Shown one piece after another: positions 42,301 to 52,440 of a stretch of 64,000 nt of DNA; the stretch's first letter is position 1, and each line of letters begins with the position of its first letter. This stretch comes from Balanoglossus misakiensis (taxonomy: Eukaryota; Hemichordata): contig CM082586.2 of NCBI GenBank assembly GCA_040954595.2, positions 8,308,001 through 8,372,000 of the forward strand, read 5' to 3'. The notes below the pieces were generated by a model. The model was given only the letters and a program-made list of their open reading frames with translations, ran no database searches and was not told the origin of the DNA. The translations under genes were made by a program, and so were the position numbers.

Positions 42301-42780
42301 CCGAACCCTGCACTTAGGTCGCTATCACAGACCTCGTTCACAGTATATTGCTGGATGTATTTAGTCTATGTTTCGAGTCAATGGCAAGTAGGCAGTTGCG
42401 TGATTTTTAGGCGGCAGTCAATTGCTCAAAAAGCTCGGTCAAGAGAAAACACTGTAGATGTATCATCCTTTTATTGCATATCATTGTGTGAAAATAAGTG
42501 TTGTGTAAAAATGTGATGGTACAAACATTTGTGTACCATACGAGTATTGTTGTTATAAACAAAAACAATCCATAAAATCTCATTTGTGTTGTATTTATTT
42601 TAAGTAGAAGTAAACATTCGTGTCTACAAATTTATTTGTCAAGCAGGATAAAATTGCGAAAAAAATGGCTAATCAATTTCTAATTTGGCTAATTGAATTT
42701 AGGTGTCATTAGCCAAAATGGCTAATGCTTTTGAAATCCTACCGCTAACACTGCTCACCTTTTTCTTTGATTTCAGACAT
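36388..42780 (-). CDS. Accessory protein of the CACTA-like element (CIDE-N/ubiquitin-like N-terminus)
   Basis: Seven exons: 42780-42759, 41208-40885, 40710-40469, 39952-39593, 38931-38812, 38306-38178, 36741-36388. All are GT-AG with matching phases and give 516 residues. The first exon is only 22 nt (MSEIKEK plus one base). Residues about 21-60 (VVLEEDGTIIDEDDILLEL, then TLLLL and ESW) resemble a CIDE-N or PB1-type ubiquitin-like fold. Exon 3 (FPGMRDQSAYKAIGEKMYRRYPSI) and the last exon (VVKLLATYYIFDLTYP) resemble large orphan families in fish and invertebrates often labelled SAMD3-like. No catalytic motif is visible; basic segments (KKRLC-type, EKRIKKRHGGK) could bind nucleic acid. The gene lies in the element with the transposase and in the same orientation. 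The stop codon (36388-36390) lies in the end of an inserted hairpin element. Function unknown. Confidence 0.7.
37387..38155. mobile_element. PIF/Harbinger-like non-autonomous element, copy B
   Basis: Second copy of the GGCTGCATTCACAAACACCT element, flanked by TAA on both sides (37384-37386 and 38156-38158); copy A has TTA, so the target is TWA. It lies in the last intron of the accessory gene, 22 bp from an exon edge. Interior as in copy A, with longer G/C runs and a 20-base C-run near 37690. Confidence 0.85.
38546..38811. repeat. Palindromic repeat related to the Ral-intron repeat
   Basis: The left arm (GCTGCGGATGAGATGTGTTA ... CAACAGCATACGTC ... GGGACTGTGAGTCACCCCC-like) is inverted in the right arm (GGGGTGACTCACAGTCC ... 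GACGTATGATGTTGCTC ... CAGTCAACATGTGTAT). The right arm reaches the donor site of the 38931-38812 exon of the accessory gene. The left arm is shared with 23600-23740. Confidence 0.65.
41385..42757. other. First intron of the accessory gene, with related sequence at both ends
   Basis: Both intron ends carry a CAGTGTT-(C/A)GCG-start on opposite strands (CACCAGTGTTCGCGCTAGCG at the left; the inverse of CCGCTAACACTGCTCAC at the right) followed by GCCAAATT / GGCTAATT-type repeats, suggesting an inverted-repeat element forming most of the intron. No supported gene inside; the frame at 42008-42364 shows no domain. Confidence 0.4.
41876..41928. repeat. Perfect 25-bp hairpin
   Basis: GTGAGTACTTTTGGGTCTAC plus CTACA (41876-41900) is followed by a 3-base loop GAC and its exact reverse complement (41904-41928). 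It lies in the first intron of the accessory gene. No mismatch means either a recent origin or a cloning or assembly inversion artefact. Confidence 0.9.
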
Positions 42781-43027
42781 ATTCGTTGCAACTACAGCCT
42801 TTTTCACTGTCCTTCCTGCATTCCATACTTTGAACACTGGCATTGTGAGCTAACACACAATAACATTCAAATTAGGAGTACTTTGTTAAGTATTGTCATC
42901 TGGCAAAATGGCATATTGCTTATTGGAATGAAATGCATTCTTTATGTTACTATAGATTGTTGGTCCCCACTACCATATCTCATGAAACTGGTGCATTGAA
43001 CATGAGAAATGTATATCAACAAGGGTT

Positions 43028-45487
43028 TTAAAATGGGTTTATGAATGTGTGACTGTTAGTATTCATGACAACATCTGAACCCTGGTATGTGTAAACACTA
43101 AGGGGCCACTTAAATTTTAATTCTGAATGTCTGACTATCTTCTTCCTGTCTACTGAGCTGACTGCATAGGCTAAAATATGCCCATTAAATTCTGCTTCAA
43201 CTTCTTCAAGGATGAAATATTTCACATGATCCAGCACAACTACATCAAGTAATATACCAAATACTGGTATATCATCACAATAATCAATTACCAGAGCACA
43301 ACCCACATAGTAATCATTACCGTGAATTGAGACATGTGAAGTTTGATACACTCTATCAACATCAATCATTGTCATCTGAGAGAATGGATGGAGCAACTCT
43401 GGATACACTTCCCTAAAACTAACTTCAACACCAGGACCCACTGTGTCACCTCCATACAAAAACGAACCTGACCGTCCACCATCATAACCAGCCTGCATGT
43501 ATGCCATGTACATTTGATGGCGAGTTGCTAATGTCAGTGGAATATTTCTGAAGTTCTTATACCTCTTATTTGCAAAATAACCATTTTTGCCTTCAAATCT
43601 CATGCACCAATGGTGTCGAAGTGGTCCATACATCAACATTTGGGAAGGAAGGTGCACCATATAATGCATTTTAGGGATGAATGATGCTTTGGGATACAAA
43701 GACTTAAAATTGTACAGATACTCAGCAATAAGATTTTTCAAATACATTGCTGTTTCTCTTGTACAATATGATGATGTACAAAACAGTACAATTTGTATCA
43801 GACGCAACGTATTTTGCCAATAAATGTCACCAACGGGTATTCGATGCCCAATAATGATAGGAAGAGTATGCACTAAGGTGAGCATAGCTGAGGCACTCTG
43901 CTTGATTGTTCCACAGCCATCAATGTGTTTCTTCTCTATTGACTCTGGTTTTGATCGAATATGCAAATATGAATATGGAAATCCTCTAACTGCTGTATTC
44001 AACCATCTAATTGTGAACAGTCTTTGCACATATATAAATCTAAAGAGAGCAAGGGACAGCTCATGTTGGACAACTCCTTCCAACAGAATATGCATTGGAT
44101 CTTGAACAAGGCCAGAAAGCAAATCAAACTGCCTTATCTTCAAAAGTTCACTAGAACCATTTACTCCCCACAACTTACTCCAGTATATCCTCGCCTTTTT
44201 ACTCATTTCCGAAAGGTCATTACATCTTTCCATGTGTGTCTCTCTATTTCTTAACACAACTTGCCTTTCATCAAACACATGCTTCAGGTTTGCAGCCTCC
44301 ACTTCACATCTTCTGCAATTTTTCAGGGCAAATGAAACCCCCTCCTTAAATTTCCCTAGCCAATTTGCTGCCAAAGTATCTGCAGAAACTATGACAAGGG
44401 TACCCTTTATGACATGTTTTTCACCATGTAGGTCCATTTCTAGGCCGTCATTTCCCATCTCAATCATTGTGTCTATAAAATCAGAGAGCAACTTTCTTTC
44501 TGAATCAGCACTTCTGATATCTTTTGATTTACATACTGCCAGAAGTTGAATTGCATGAAGTTTAGATCTGTACTCGGGGGGAATATTTGCCAAACTGAAA
44601 TAGAAAACCGTCAGTTTGTGCTTTTTAACATGACTGCCCAGTGGGTTAACAATTTCCAAATCATCACAATTCAGAACAATCTGAAGTGATCGATTGTCAT
44701 TCAGAAATAGAGGATGAGTTCTTACAAAGTCTCCGTCACAGATGTCATACATGAAAGAGTCATCAGATGACACATGAGGATGCTGTACATGTTCCCATAC
44801 TTCAGGCAACATTAACAACTGTTGTAAACATTTGCTAAAAGGAACAATATATCCCAACCTCGGCATTTCGTGTACCATACCATCCTTAGTGACGAACTTT
44901 TTACCAATTGTTACAGCCTGGGGCTCAACTAGCGTTTCAAGCTTCTTTTTATAGAACGTCTTCCTTCTTGTGTCCGTAGAAAATAATTCTAACCCCGTAT
45001 CAATATCAATGTCATCAATGATGTGTGGATCTATACCAATACTTTCCAATTTGTCGACCACACGTTTCCTGTATATATCCATATGACTCTGAACTAAACT
45101 GTTTGTCGTTGACACAACATTATCAATGCCAGCTTGTGAAACATTGTGCTTTGATTCTAAACTCAGAGTAAACATGGCGTTGTAATGGTTTACACTTGTC
45201 TCGTTTACAAATGGGTGCACAATATCTTCATCTGTTTCAATGTCATCAATGTCATCAACAACCTCAGTGTTTACATGTCTATGTTTTCTATGAACATGAA
45301 CCCTATAATTTGTCCATCGACGAGTTGTGTAACCACAAGAATCAATACAACAAGCTACAGAAAAATTGGGGTCGTTTTTATGAAAACGTACAAAATGCCT
45401 CTTGAAAGACGAAAACGTAACACTCGAGTACGTACACAAACTACAGTTAAATAGAGGTTCCTCTATCGTGCCAATATTTAATGCCAT
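43028..45487 (-). CDS. Transposase-like protein with two C2H2 zinc fingers
   Basis: An uninterrupted frame of 819 residues from ATG 45487 to the stop at 43028. I infer it is the transposase of the CACTA-like element: it is single-exon, lies inside the inverted ends and belongs to a type seen repeatedly in fish and invertebrate genomes. C2H2 fingers: C15-C18-H31-H36, and a second around C46/47-C51-H64-H69. The central region has LNCDDLEIVNPLGSHVKKHK (residues 273-292), VSADTLAANWLG (D370) and QDPMHILLEGVVQHEL (D463, E470), motifs that recur in this family and resemble Tnp2-type transposases; these acids are candidate catalytic residues by inference only. The frame has no internal stop, so it may be active or recently active. 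In-frame TTG codons upstream (to 45529) are unlikely starts. Confidence 0.7.
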   Translation of the reverse strand: MALNIGTIEEPLFNCSLCTYSSVTFSSFKRHFVRFHKNDPNFSVACCIDSCGYTTRRWTNYRVHVHRKHRHVNTEVVDDIDDIETDEDIVHPFVNETSVNHYNAMFTLSLESKHNVSQAGIDNVVSTTNSLVQSHMDIYRKRVVDKLESIGIDPHIIDDIDIDTGLELFSTDTRRKTFYKKKLETLVEPQAVTIGKKFVTKDGMVHEMPRLGYIVPFSKCLQQLLMLPEVWEHVQHPHVSSDDSFMYDICDGDFVRTHPLFLNDNRSLQIVLNCDDLEIVNPLGSHVKKHKLTVFYFSLANIPPEYRSKLHAIQLLAVCKSKDIRSADSERKLLSDFIDTMIEMGNDGLEMDLHGEKHVIKGTLVIVSADTLAANWLGKFKEGVSFALKNCRRCEVEAANLKHVFDERQVVLRNRETHMERCNDLSEMSKKARIYWSKLWGVNGSSELLKIRQFDLLSGLVQDPMHILLEGVVQHELSLALFRFIYVQRLFTIRWLNTAVRGFPYSYLHIRSKPESIEKKHIDGCGTIKQSASAMLTLVHTLPIIIGHRIPVGDIYWQNTLRLIQIVLFCTSSYCTRETAMYLKNLIAEYLYNFKSLYPKASFIPKMHYMVHLPSQMLMYGPLRHHWCMRFEGKNGYFANKRYKNFRNIPLTLATRHQMYMAYMQAGYDGGRSGSFLYGGDTVGPGVEVSFREVYPELLHPFSQMTMIDVDRVYQTSHVSIHGNDYYVGCALVIDYCDDIPVFGILLDVVVLDHVKYFILEEVEAEFNGHILAYAVSSVDRKKIVRHSELKFKWPLSVYTYQGSDVVMNTNSHTFINPF

Positions 45488-45619
45488 TTTGCCAACTTCA
45501 AGACAATACTTACGATTTAGTGACAGCAATCCTGAAAAATCCCAGCAGCAAAATGTCGTCTGACAAAAAAGGCGCGCGAATTATGTCTGATGTGCGCATG
45601 CCCTGCAGAACTTTCTGGA

Positions 45620-46218
45620 TTACCCATGAACACTTAGCTCATTAGATGGGGTTCGTGACGCGTCTTTTTGCTTAGTCACGTGAGACGCAGTGTTCAGCGA
45701 ACTCATTAGAATGGGCAACGCTTGCGTACATGCGTTCTGTCTTTGCGTCATGTTTAGAACACTAGCGTTCATGCATTGAACGTCATTGTTGGATGAGCCT
45801 TTATCATGACCTTGTGTGTTCAATTAAACAAACTAAAAGACATTTACTGAAGTTCACCATAAGCAATAAGCATAAAAAATTCCGTGAGGCCGATGTGTAC
45901 AAATATTTGATCGCACTATTGTGTTCACTCGCACAAATACGTACATATAATATATGGGTAACAGTAGTTCGTGTGTGGATAAGGAGGCTGATGGAGATAC
46001 AAACAATTTGAGGAATAAAGGCACGTTTGGTATAGAAAATAGTGATGTCTGGATAAAAACAAGCCTAAAACTCTGATGTCAATTGGTGATAGAATGGTAG
46101 CGGTAAACGGTTGCACACATCCGTGCTATTTCTGAACGCATGTGTTCAATAATTGAACACATATAGAACGCCGAATGTGTTCAAACTGAACGCATGGGAC
46201 GCGTCCTAAGCGTCAAAA
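45620..46218. repeat. Right subterminal repeats of the CACTA-like element
   Basis: GAACAC, GAACGC, GTGTTC and GCGTTC boxes recur through this block, densest at 46134-46200 (GAACGCATGTGTTC, TTGAACACAT, GAACGC, GTGTTCA, GAACGCATG). The same motifs fill the left end. The block also serves as the 5' flank of the transposase gene, so the promoter must lie here. Confidence 0.75.
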
Positions 46219-46417
46219 ACTTTAGAGTGTATGTCGTGTACTTTATTTTACTCACTTTTTGACATGAAACTCCTCTATCCAATTTAAATTTATGAATGGG
46301 CGAGTCAGCTTTCTTTTTACCCGAAGCCACTCACTTGAACGATAACGACGCCGTATAGCCCATCTGGGACTTTGCTAACACATTATCAAAGACCAAAGAG
46401 TGATGTTAAGTGATTAT

Positions 46418-46536
46418 CTCTCTCTCTCTCTCTCTCCCTCTCCCCCCTCTCTCTCCCTCCCTCCCTTCCCCCTCTCTCTCCCTCCCTCCCTCCCCCTCTC
46501 TCCCTCCCTCCCTCCCTCCCCCCTCTCTCTCTATCT
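46418..46536. repeat. (TC)n / (CCCT)n microsatellite
   Basis: A pure pyrimidine tract of about 119 bp made of TC, CCCT and TCCC units, just outside the CACTA-like element. The open frame of Ser/Leu/Pro across it is an artefact. Confidence 0.9.
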
Positions 46537-46668
46537 CTCGTTCTCGTCACCTTCAGCTTGATTTGATTTGTCTCTCAAGAGGCAGTCAATGAAAATAAAT
46601 AACTCGAATGGCACTTGGAAGGGAAACCTTTCGATTTCCCGTACGTGTCTAGTAATATAAATTGTCAC

Positions 46669-46700
46669 CAACTCCAATGTTCATCCATTACTCTGCCGAA
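46669..46700 (-). CDS. Possible 32-nt linking exon of the cysteine-rich gene
   Basis: TATTTTCAG| at 46701 opens a 32-nt segment (FGRVMDEHWS plus two bases) that ends in TTG|GTGACA. It starts in phase 0 and ends in phase 2, exactly what is needed to join the signal-peptide exon (ends phase 0) to the cysteine-rich exon (needs phase 2). The donor is weak, so this is only a suggestion. Confidence 0.2.
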
Positions 46701-47403
46701 CTGAAAATATGATACACACCTTGACGAACGCAAACTGGAAGAGTTTGCTCCAACGTTAACGGACTTCGCTAGTGGGAACTGTTAAAACAAGGAAATAACC
46801 AAACATTCATTCGAAAAAATAAGTACATTTATATTGGACTGGGCTTTTAAAAAAACACTGTATACATGAGAACGTGCACGTAATAACACTTTTTCGTTTG
46901 AGTTCCGGGTATTTAATTTTTATGCATATCAAAAACAAACTGACAAAAGTTGATATCGTTAACTTTTGTTGTTGACAACGGTTTCTCGTGACAACACCCA
47001 GGGCATGCGCGGTAACCTTTTCTCCCCCGCCCGCAATAAGTGTAGCTCGTGTTCTGAGACACTATGATCATGCGATGTGTTGACTTTGAGATTTATTTTG
47101 TATCCAATAAAATCGATGAATTTTCAGGTGCAGCTTGATTGCTGGACGTCACATCTTCGGGAAAACTCTGAACACCAGCTCCGTTATATTAAATTTCAGT
47201 ATGCCTACTGTTTTACCTGTAGATTTGTCTGTGGGTTCTTTCAAGCTTTATATAGGCCTACTCATACTTTGGGTCGCATTTGGCAGTGCGGAATATGCAG
47301 CCACGCTCCGGACTAAAATCCAAGACACTTACACGCGACACAATGATTGAGAAATCAGCTATTCATGTGTGGTAGCTAGGCTACACACGTTTTTAATACT
47401 TAC

Positions 47404-47478
47404 CAGCGGTACCAAGTCATTCGTCAGTGCTTGTTGAAATTGGACACCGAGAATGACCAAAATTAGCGTTATCTTCAT
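47404..47478 (-). CDS. Signal-peptide first exon of a secreted protein
   Basis: ATG at 47478 opens 25 codons: a basic start (MKIT), a hydrophobic core (LILVILGV) and a likely cleavage site near FQQALT, then a strong donor CTG|GTAAGT. The next minus-strand exons downstream, after the 13-kb CACTA-like element, are the cysteine-rich exons at 33049-31691. With the element removed they are only about 1.4 kb apart, which supports one gene. The phases do not match directly (0 versus 2), so a further small exon is required. Confidence 0.5.
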
Positions 47479-48151
47479 TTTGGTTTTATAATCGATGTTT
47501 TGGTGCCAGCAATTCTTATGAGACGTTTGGACGATCGAGAAGTAAACCTGGAGACAAGATCCGAGTTGAAGGAAGTCGACACTGATTCAATACTGCTCAG
47601 GTGACACAGGTGTTTATCACTTTGAGAACTTGGGCGCGTCCGTTATAAATCAAATGACGTCGACACAATGATAACGTTTGGCCATAAACATTTCTGCTAA
47701 TGTACAGTGGCTTTCCAGTTGGCTCTTCCAAATATAGTGTACGCCCTCCAAATTATTATATTAAAGAGGCTGACAGTTTAATTTATTGCGGGTTTCCGCT
47801 GAAATCATACTTGAAAACAATTCATAGCAAAATGGATTCCGGCAGCAGAGCCATATTTTAAAACTTAGTTTTCTAGTTGCTGAGTAAAATTTACGTGAAA
47901 TGACTCAAAAACTACACACATGAACCAAATCTAGCCATGTGCTTAACTTTCCAAATAATCCGGACAACTGTCGACGGTAAAATTGGCACATAAAAACAAA
48001 AGACGACAATTTGATTGATGCTTGTCGACGATCCTGTGCTTGGCTCACAGTGCGCCCTCATGCGACAGAATCGCTTCATTCACGGGACCAGGCAAAATGG
48101 CGACCATCGTAAGTTGATTAACTGTCGAGTATCTTCTTGTCTCACATAACC
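47479..48151. promoter_or_regulatory. Divergent promoter region between the secreted-protein exon and TMEM9
   Basis: Two translation starts face away from each other, 674 bp apart. On the minus strand TGACGTCATTTGATTTATAAC (about 47650-47665) holds a CRE-like palindrome near a TATA-like string. On the plus strand AAAATGGCGACCATCG at 48094-48109 has a YY1-type core next to the probable TMEM9 start. Roles are inferred from motifs. Confidence 0.4.
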
Positions 48152-50307
48152 ATGGTTTCCTGTCGTGAAAACCTTATATTCTACACATTGCTGTTCGTAG
48201 GAGTGGCAGCAGTCTGTGTTCAGGTGAGAATTAGTGGTTGTGCCTCCATGTAGGGTTCGAAAAACACATTTACAACGCAAAACGGGTATCGGTACTTCCG
48301 GTTTGCAATCCACATCCACAGTGGTACACCCCTTGTGCCTATTCTCGGCCACTGTTATGAATAACGGCACGCTGGTCACGTTCCTTCGCTTGGTAAATTA
48401 GGTGTAAAGGGAATTCATCCTGATTTATGTTTCAAGCGAACGCGTTTTCTCCGCAGCCAACCAATCACATCACCGGTAATTATCATCGAACAGGTGGAGG
48501 TAGCTTGCAAGTGGATTGAGCGTGCAGAATGCGTAGCCCCCACCCCTCAGAAATCGTCTCAAAATACACAGAAATGAGAAGATAAACGTTCTTCAGCTAA
48601 TGTGGAGGAAAACGACTGTTTTGGGGACCATATACGGAGTAATTGTAACTGTACCACCATGACCTGTCGAAGACATCAATGTGTACTGCCACTGACATCA
48701 ACGTTTGAAAGTCAATAAATCAGATTTTTTCTTCTTTCCAGGCCCAGTTCGATGATGCCAGGTGTAAATGTGTCTGTCCAACAGATCCTGACAACAATCA
48801 GACACGTAGTATCTACATAAGAAATGTATTGTCAGAACAGTGGTGAGTTTTTTTGCCAAACCCTATGCCTACAATGTTGGTTAGCGAACAGTGTTGCTTC
48901 TAGTTCTACAATCTGGTCATTGCTCTCCCCATAAAAAAGGGACAATGACCAGCGCTATGACGTGATTTTTTTTTGGGGGGGGGGGGGTAGATCAAGCACA
49001 CGATGTGGCTTTCATTTTTTATATTAATTTTCCATCAAACAAATGATCAAAAATATGAAATAAGAGTGAGACGCAGTTATTCTGTTTTGAGACTTGTCCA
49101 AAGTCCCACCGTTGTTGATCTTTTACTGTCAAACATAACTTGAGTATAGCATAGAAACAGTTTATTTTTGAGATGTCACCATGCCAACTGCCTGATTTCT
49201 TTTCAATTTTCAGCACGTGTGCACACATCGTGCAAAGGGAAGAAAAGTTCTGTCTGTTGTGTGAATGTCGGTATGAGATTAGAAATACAACTACAATTAA
49301 GGTAAATATGCGTTTGTTTCTTCCAACATTTATGTATTAATATGGGAGAGGACAATACATGAGTAAATCGTCAATTTGTATCACCTGAAAGGGTTTGGGT
49401 CTATTTGCTGCTGTGTTTGTGGGTTCCATTTGACACAGTTGCTAACAAATCAAAGTATACATGTACATGGGTAGGCACAAGGTGTAACTGCTAGTGCTAC
49501 TATGAACATCATTGCACACAATATGGCTGTTACCAGTCTGAGTGCAGTTCAAACTACCCCCCCCCCCCTCTTTCACTTTGCTGCATAAAAAGATGTTCAT
49601 TGAAATAGCGGCATCTTAAAATTACAGGAAGGCAATTACAGTACAGATTCCAATTTGCCTACATTGTACACGTACCTGTTGCCCCACAACAGCAAATGAA
49701 ATCTTTGAACTACACTTTGCATTTGATCTCAGATTTTATGCTGTAATTTATATTTTCTCTTCAAGGTCATGGTGATATTTGTGGTGACCTTGATATCCGC
49801 ACTGTTTGTGTACATGGTGTACTTGCTAGCGATTGACCCATGGTTGTGTAAAAAGAGAGGCTTTCCAAAATCCCAGCCATTGCAGGAAGAAGCAGAGGTA
49901 GGTGTTTCCCATTTTTCTTCCTAAACCTATTTTGAATGTCTTCGCATGGCTCACACACATACTTAGACACACTTGGTAGTCTGAAGCCCCTGTAAAATGT
50001 ACCAAATCGCACTGGTTTGCACTGTATTGGTTTGAGGGTCTTGTACAGGCCCTACTGATTAACACACACTTGGCAGCCTAACAGGCCTGGGAGCCAGGAT
50101 TCTAGGCACCCTGGAAATCAAACCAGTTTCAACCGACATGGTCTATCAATCTTCCCTCTTTCTCGTTTGTAGGAGGTTTCCACTCTCACTCCACGGCGAC
50201 CGTCCAGAAGTTACTTCTCTCGTGTCGGATCGGCCCAGGAGCGCTGGAAACACAAGGTGCAGGAGCAGAAGCGAAATGTCTTTGACAGACACGCCATGCT
50301 CAGTTGA
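48152..50307 (+). CDS. TMEM9: TMEM9 family protein
   Basis: Single-pass lysosomal/late-endosomal membrane protein; vertebrate TMEM9 acts with the vacuolar ATPase and ClC transporters. Exons 48152-48223, 48742-48842, 49214-49301, 49766-49897, 50173-50307; phases agree, giving 175 residues (vertebrate 183). Exon 1 is a signal peptide (LLFVGVAAVCV). The luminal part has the family cysteines RCKCVCP and CLLCECRYE; the CTCAH cysteines are split by the exon 2/3 junction. Exon 4 begins with the membrane helix (VMVIFVVTLISALFVYMVYL). The cytosolic tail ends ERWKHKVQEQKRNVFDRHAM-LS, the conserved TMEM9 terminus. An ATG at 48096 in the 5' UTR opens a very short frame. The gene is head to head with the secreted-protein exon. 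Confidence 0.95.
49990..50135 (-). repeat. Interspersed repeat shared with the Ral intron
   Basis: Inverted relative to 22905-23050: CTGTATTGGTTTGAGGGTCT, TACTGATTAACACACACTTGG and CCTGGAAATCAAACCAGTTT are the counterparts. It ends about 35 bp before TMEM9 exon 5. Confidence 0.65.
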
Positions 50308-51151
50308 AGAGTTGACCGTTGTCTTGAATTTGATCAGCCATGCTTAGTTGAAGGGCTGTTCTTGTCTCTTTAAAAAGAGCAGTCAAATGTAACTAGCCAA
50401 GGCAGCAAATTATGGCAGACAGTCTGTTTAGACTTTGATATCGTGTACCCCTGTACTGGTCGTTACTTCCACTGGACATTACCCACAATTCAGTCTGAGG
50501 TTAGGGATGGGGTTGTTTTCTGACATTTCTGAATTCCACTAAGAAATTGTTGTAGCATGAGTATCATGCAATTGATCAAAACCTGTACAGTGAAACCTGT
50601 CCATACAAACACCTCTCTAATCAAGACACCTCTCAATTAAGGACAGATTTTGTCCTGTATGTACAGGTTAAAAGCATCCGTCTATTAGCCAACATATCTG
50701 TGACCCACAAAAATTCAGCTTGTACTATGATCAAACACAGCCCCTCAGGGGAAAAAATAATCATGAACAGGCAAAATGTATCTGAGCAAAAATAGCCACA
50801 TTTGTGTTCCAAATAGCAACTGCATTGGTATAATTCAGTTTTGTGAAGCTGGTACCACAGTTTACTGAATGTTGATTCATTCAAAAAAAAAAAAAATCTT
50901 GAACCATGAAAACATTATAAACATAGAGATTTGTATTGGACTGTTACGTTTTGTGGAATGGGCACACATCTGTATGTGATTTGTCTAGTTATGTTTTGTG
51001 ATGGTCAGTGTCCCTGTACCTGATTGATATGAGTCAACTCTGTGATATTGTAACTTGCATGTCAGATGACAGTGTCTCCCCAGATCAAAGAATTGTGCAA
51101 AACTGTGAATATTGAAAAAAACAAAAGGGTGTTCCTAGTGATCATTATTAA
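50308..51151 (+). other. TMEM9 3' UTR and flank
   Basis: No further coding exon is supported. The tract after the stop has no clear AATAAA at a usual distance; AATAATAAAAGG-type signals occur only near 51800, beyond the inserted MITE. The 50633-50884 minus frame shows no domain. Confidence 0.4.
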
Positions 51152-51499
51152 AGGGACAAAGTCTCTCTCTTGCTGCCCTTTTTCTATTAATTATGTTTGA
51201 TACAAGGCACCGTTAATGTTATTCTACATGTGAATATATAGTGAATCAACGTTCAACCACACACAACTTCCATCCCGCTTGTAGACACGAGAGTGGAAAA
51301 ACTCACCAAAATGAATAATCAGTCTCTACCATTTATTCATTTTGGGCAAGTTTTTACTCTCATATCATACAAGGATGGAAGTTGTGTGTGGTTGAACATT
51401 CATTCACTACATATACACATGTACACTAACATAAACAGTGTCTTGTATGAAACAAAATTAATGGAAAAAGGGCAGTGAGAGAGAGAGACTTTGTCCCTA
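51152..51499. mobile_element. MITE of the AGGGACAAAGTCTCTCTCT family, copy 2
   Basis: A 348-bp long hairpin with inverted ends AGGGACAAAGTCTCTCTCT and GAGAGAGACTTTGTCCCT. The arms carry CACACACAACTTCCATCC and its inverse, as in 30979-31331. Non-coding. It lies in the TMEM9 3' region. Confidence 0.8.
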
Positions 51500-52089
51500 T
51501 TTTTAATAGGATCTCAGAAAGAACAGTGAATAGCAGGGTTTCTGAATATAGCAAATGTTTGATAGTAAATTCATTGTATTAAATCTGTACCTTGGTAGAA
51601 GACTGTATCTACACAAATATACCATGTATATATTGTTATATATTTCGTGTTCAGAGATACTAGTATTGTATATTGGTATGTGTCTACTTCACAGTTAGTA
51701 TTGGAGTAAATATTTCAGTTTGTGAGAAGGTTTTATTTATGTCATGAATGTTCGCCATATTACATGTTGAGTTTTAATGTTATATTTAAAAAGCAATAAT
51801 ATAATAAAAGGAATACCATGATTACATGATTTGTGGGTTGTTTTGTTACCCGAGAGATGAAATTGTATGAGATACAAAAGTTGATAAATCTCTATCACTT
51901 TCCCTGAAGTTGCACGCACTGGTTGCCTTGGAAACGAGTGAGGAACTTTGCTGTATTTCACCATGAACCGTGGTTTTGCCTTGTCTGTATGCAATCCCCC
52001 CGACTCTCCATACATTTCCATCATGCACTTCACAAAATACAGAGATTGGGCTTGGGTTAGTGGATATCATAAGAAAAATTTATCTGCTA

Positions 52090-52440
52090 AATGAAATCTG
52101 TCGCCAGTTCTTCGTAGTCTCCATTGGTTGCCAGTTGACACAGACTGGACTTTAAAATTTTGCAAAGATTTCAAGCATCTTGCCTCAGTCTGCATTCAGG
52201 ATCTCATCAAGCCATCTTAAAATCTTATAAGCCTGGTCGTTCATTGTGCTCTAACTCAAAGAACCAGCTGTGTATACCCACCTACAGACTCAACATGTGG
52301 TGAACATGCATTTTCAGCTGTTACACCACAACTCTGGAATTCTCTGTCATCTGATATTCAACAGGTGTCTAGTCTTAACATCTTCAAACAAAAACTTAAG
52401 ACATTTTTATTTGTCAAGGCTTATGAACACTGATGTATAT
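52090..52440 (+). mobile_element. LINE fragment, C-terminal end of a reverse-transcriptase ORF
   Basis: Broken reading frames give LHWLPVDTDWTLKF, then TCGEHAFSAVTPQLWNSL, then FKQKLKTFLFVKAYEH. These are the usual C-terminal motifs of CR1/L2/RTE-type LINE polymerases. The frame shifts between the parts, so it is a dead 5'-truncated copy. Flanking DNA (51500-52089 and 52441-53200) shows no supported gene. Confidence 0.75.

Larger units (their letters stand above)
33227..46229 (-). mobile_element. CACTA-like (EnSpm) autonomous-type DNA transposon, 13.0 kb
   Basis: CACTCTAAAGT at 33227-33237 is matched by ACTTTAGAGTG at 46219-46229, and both ends are flanked by TA (33225-33226 and 46230-46231). 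Just inside both ends are many GAACAC and GAACGC motifs in both orientations, including exact GAACGCATGTGTTC palindromes at 33322, 33473 and 46134. Short CACT-starting termini plus subterminal repeats are the mark of CACTA elements. Inside are two minus-strand genes: a transposase-like ORF (43028-45487) and a seven-exon accessory gene (36388-42780). Nested insertions lie at 34847-36392, 35395-36266 and 37387-38155. The 2-bp rather than 3-bp flank agreement is a weak point. Confidence 0.8.

Noticed and set aside
44024-45454. Plus-strand frames opposite the transposase
   Set aside because: Antisense shadows of the 819-codon minus-strand frame, with no domain of their own.
46410-46592. Ser/Leu/Pro-rich small protein
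   Set aside because: Translation of a pyrimidine microsatellite.
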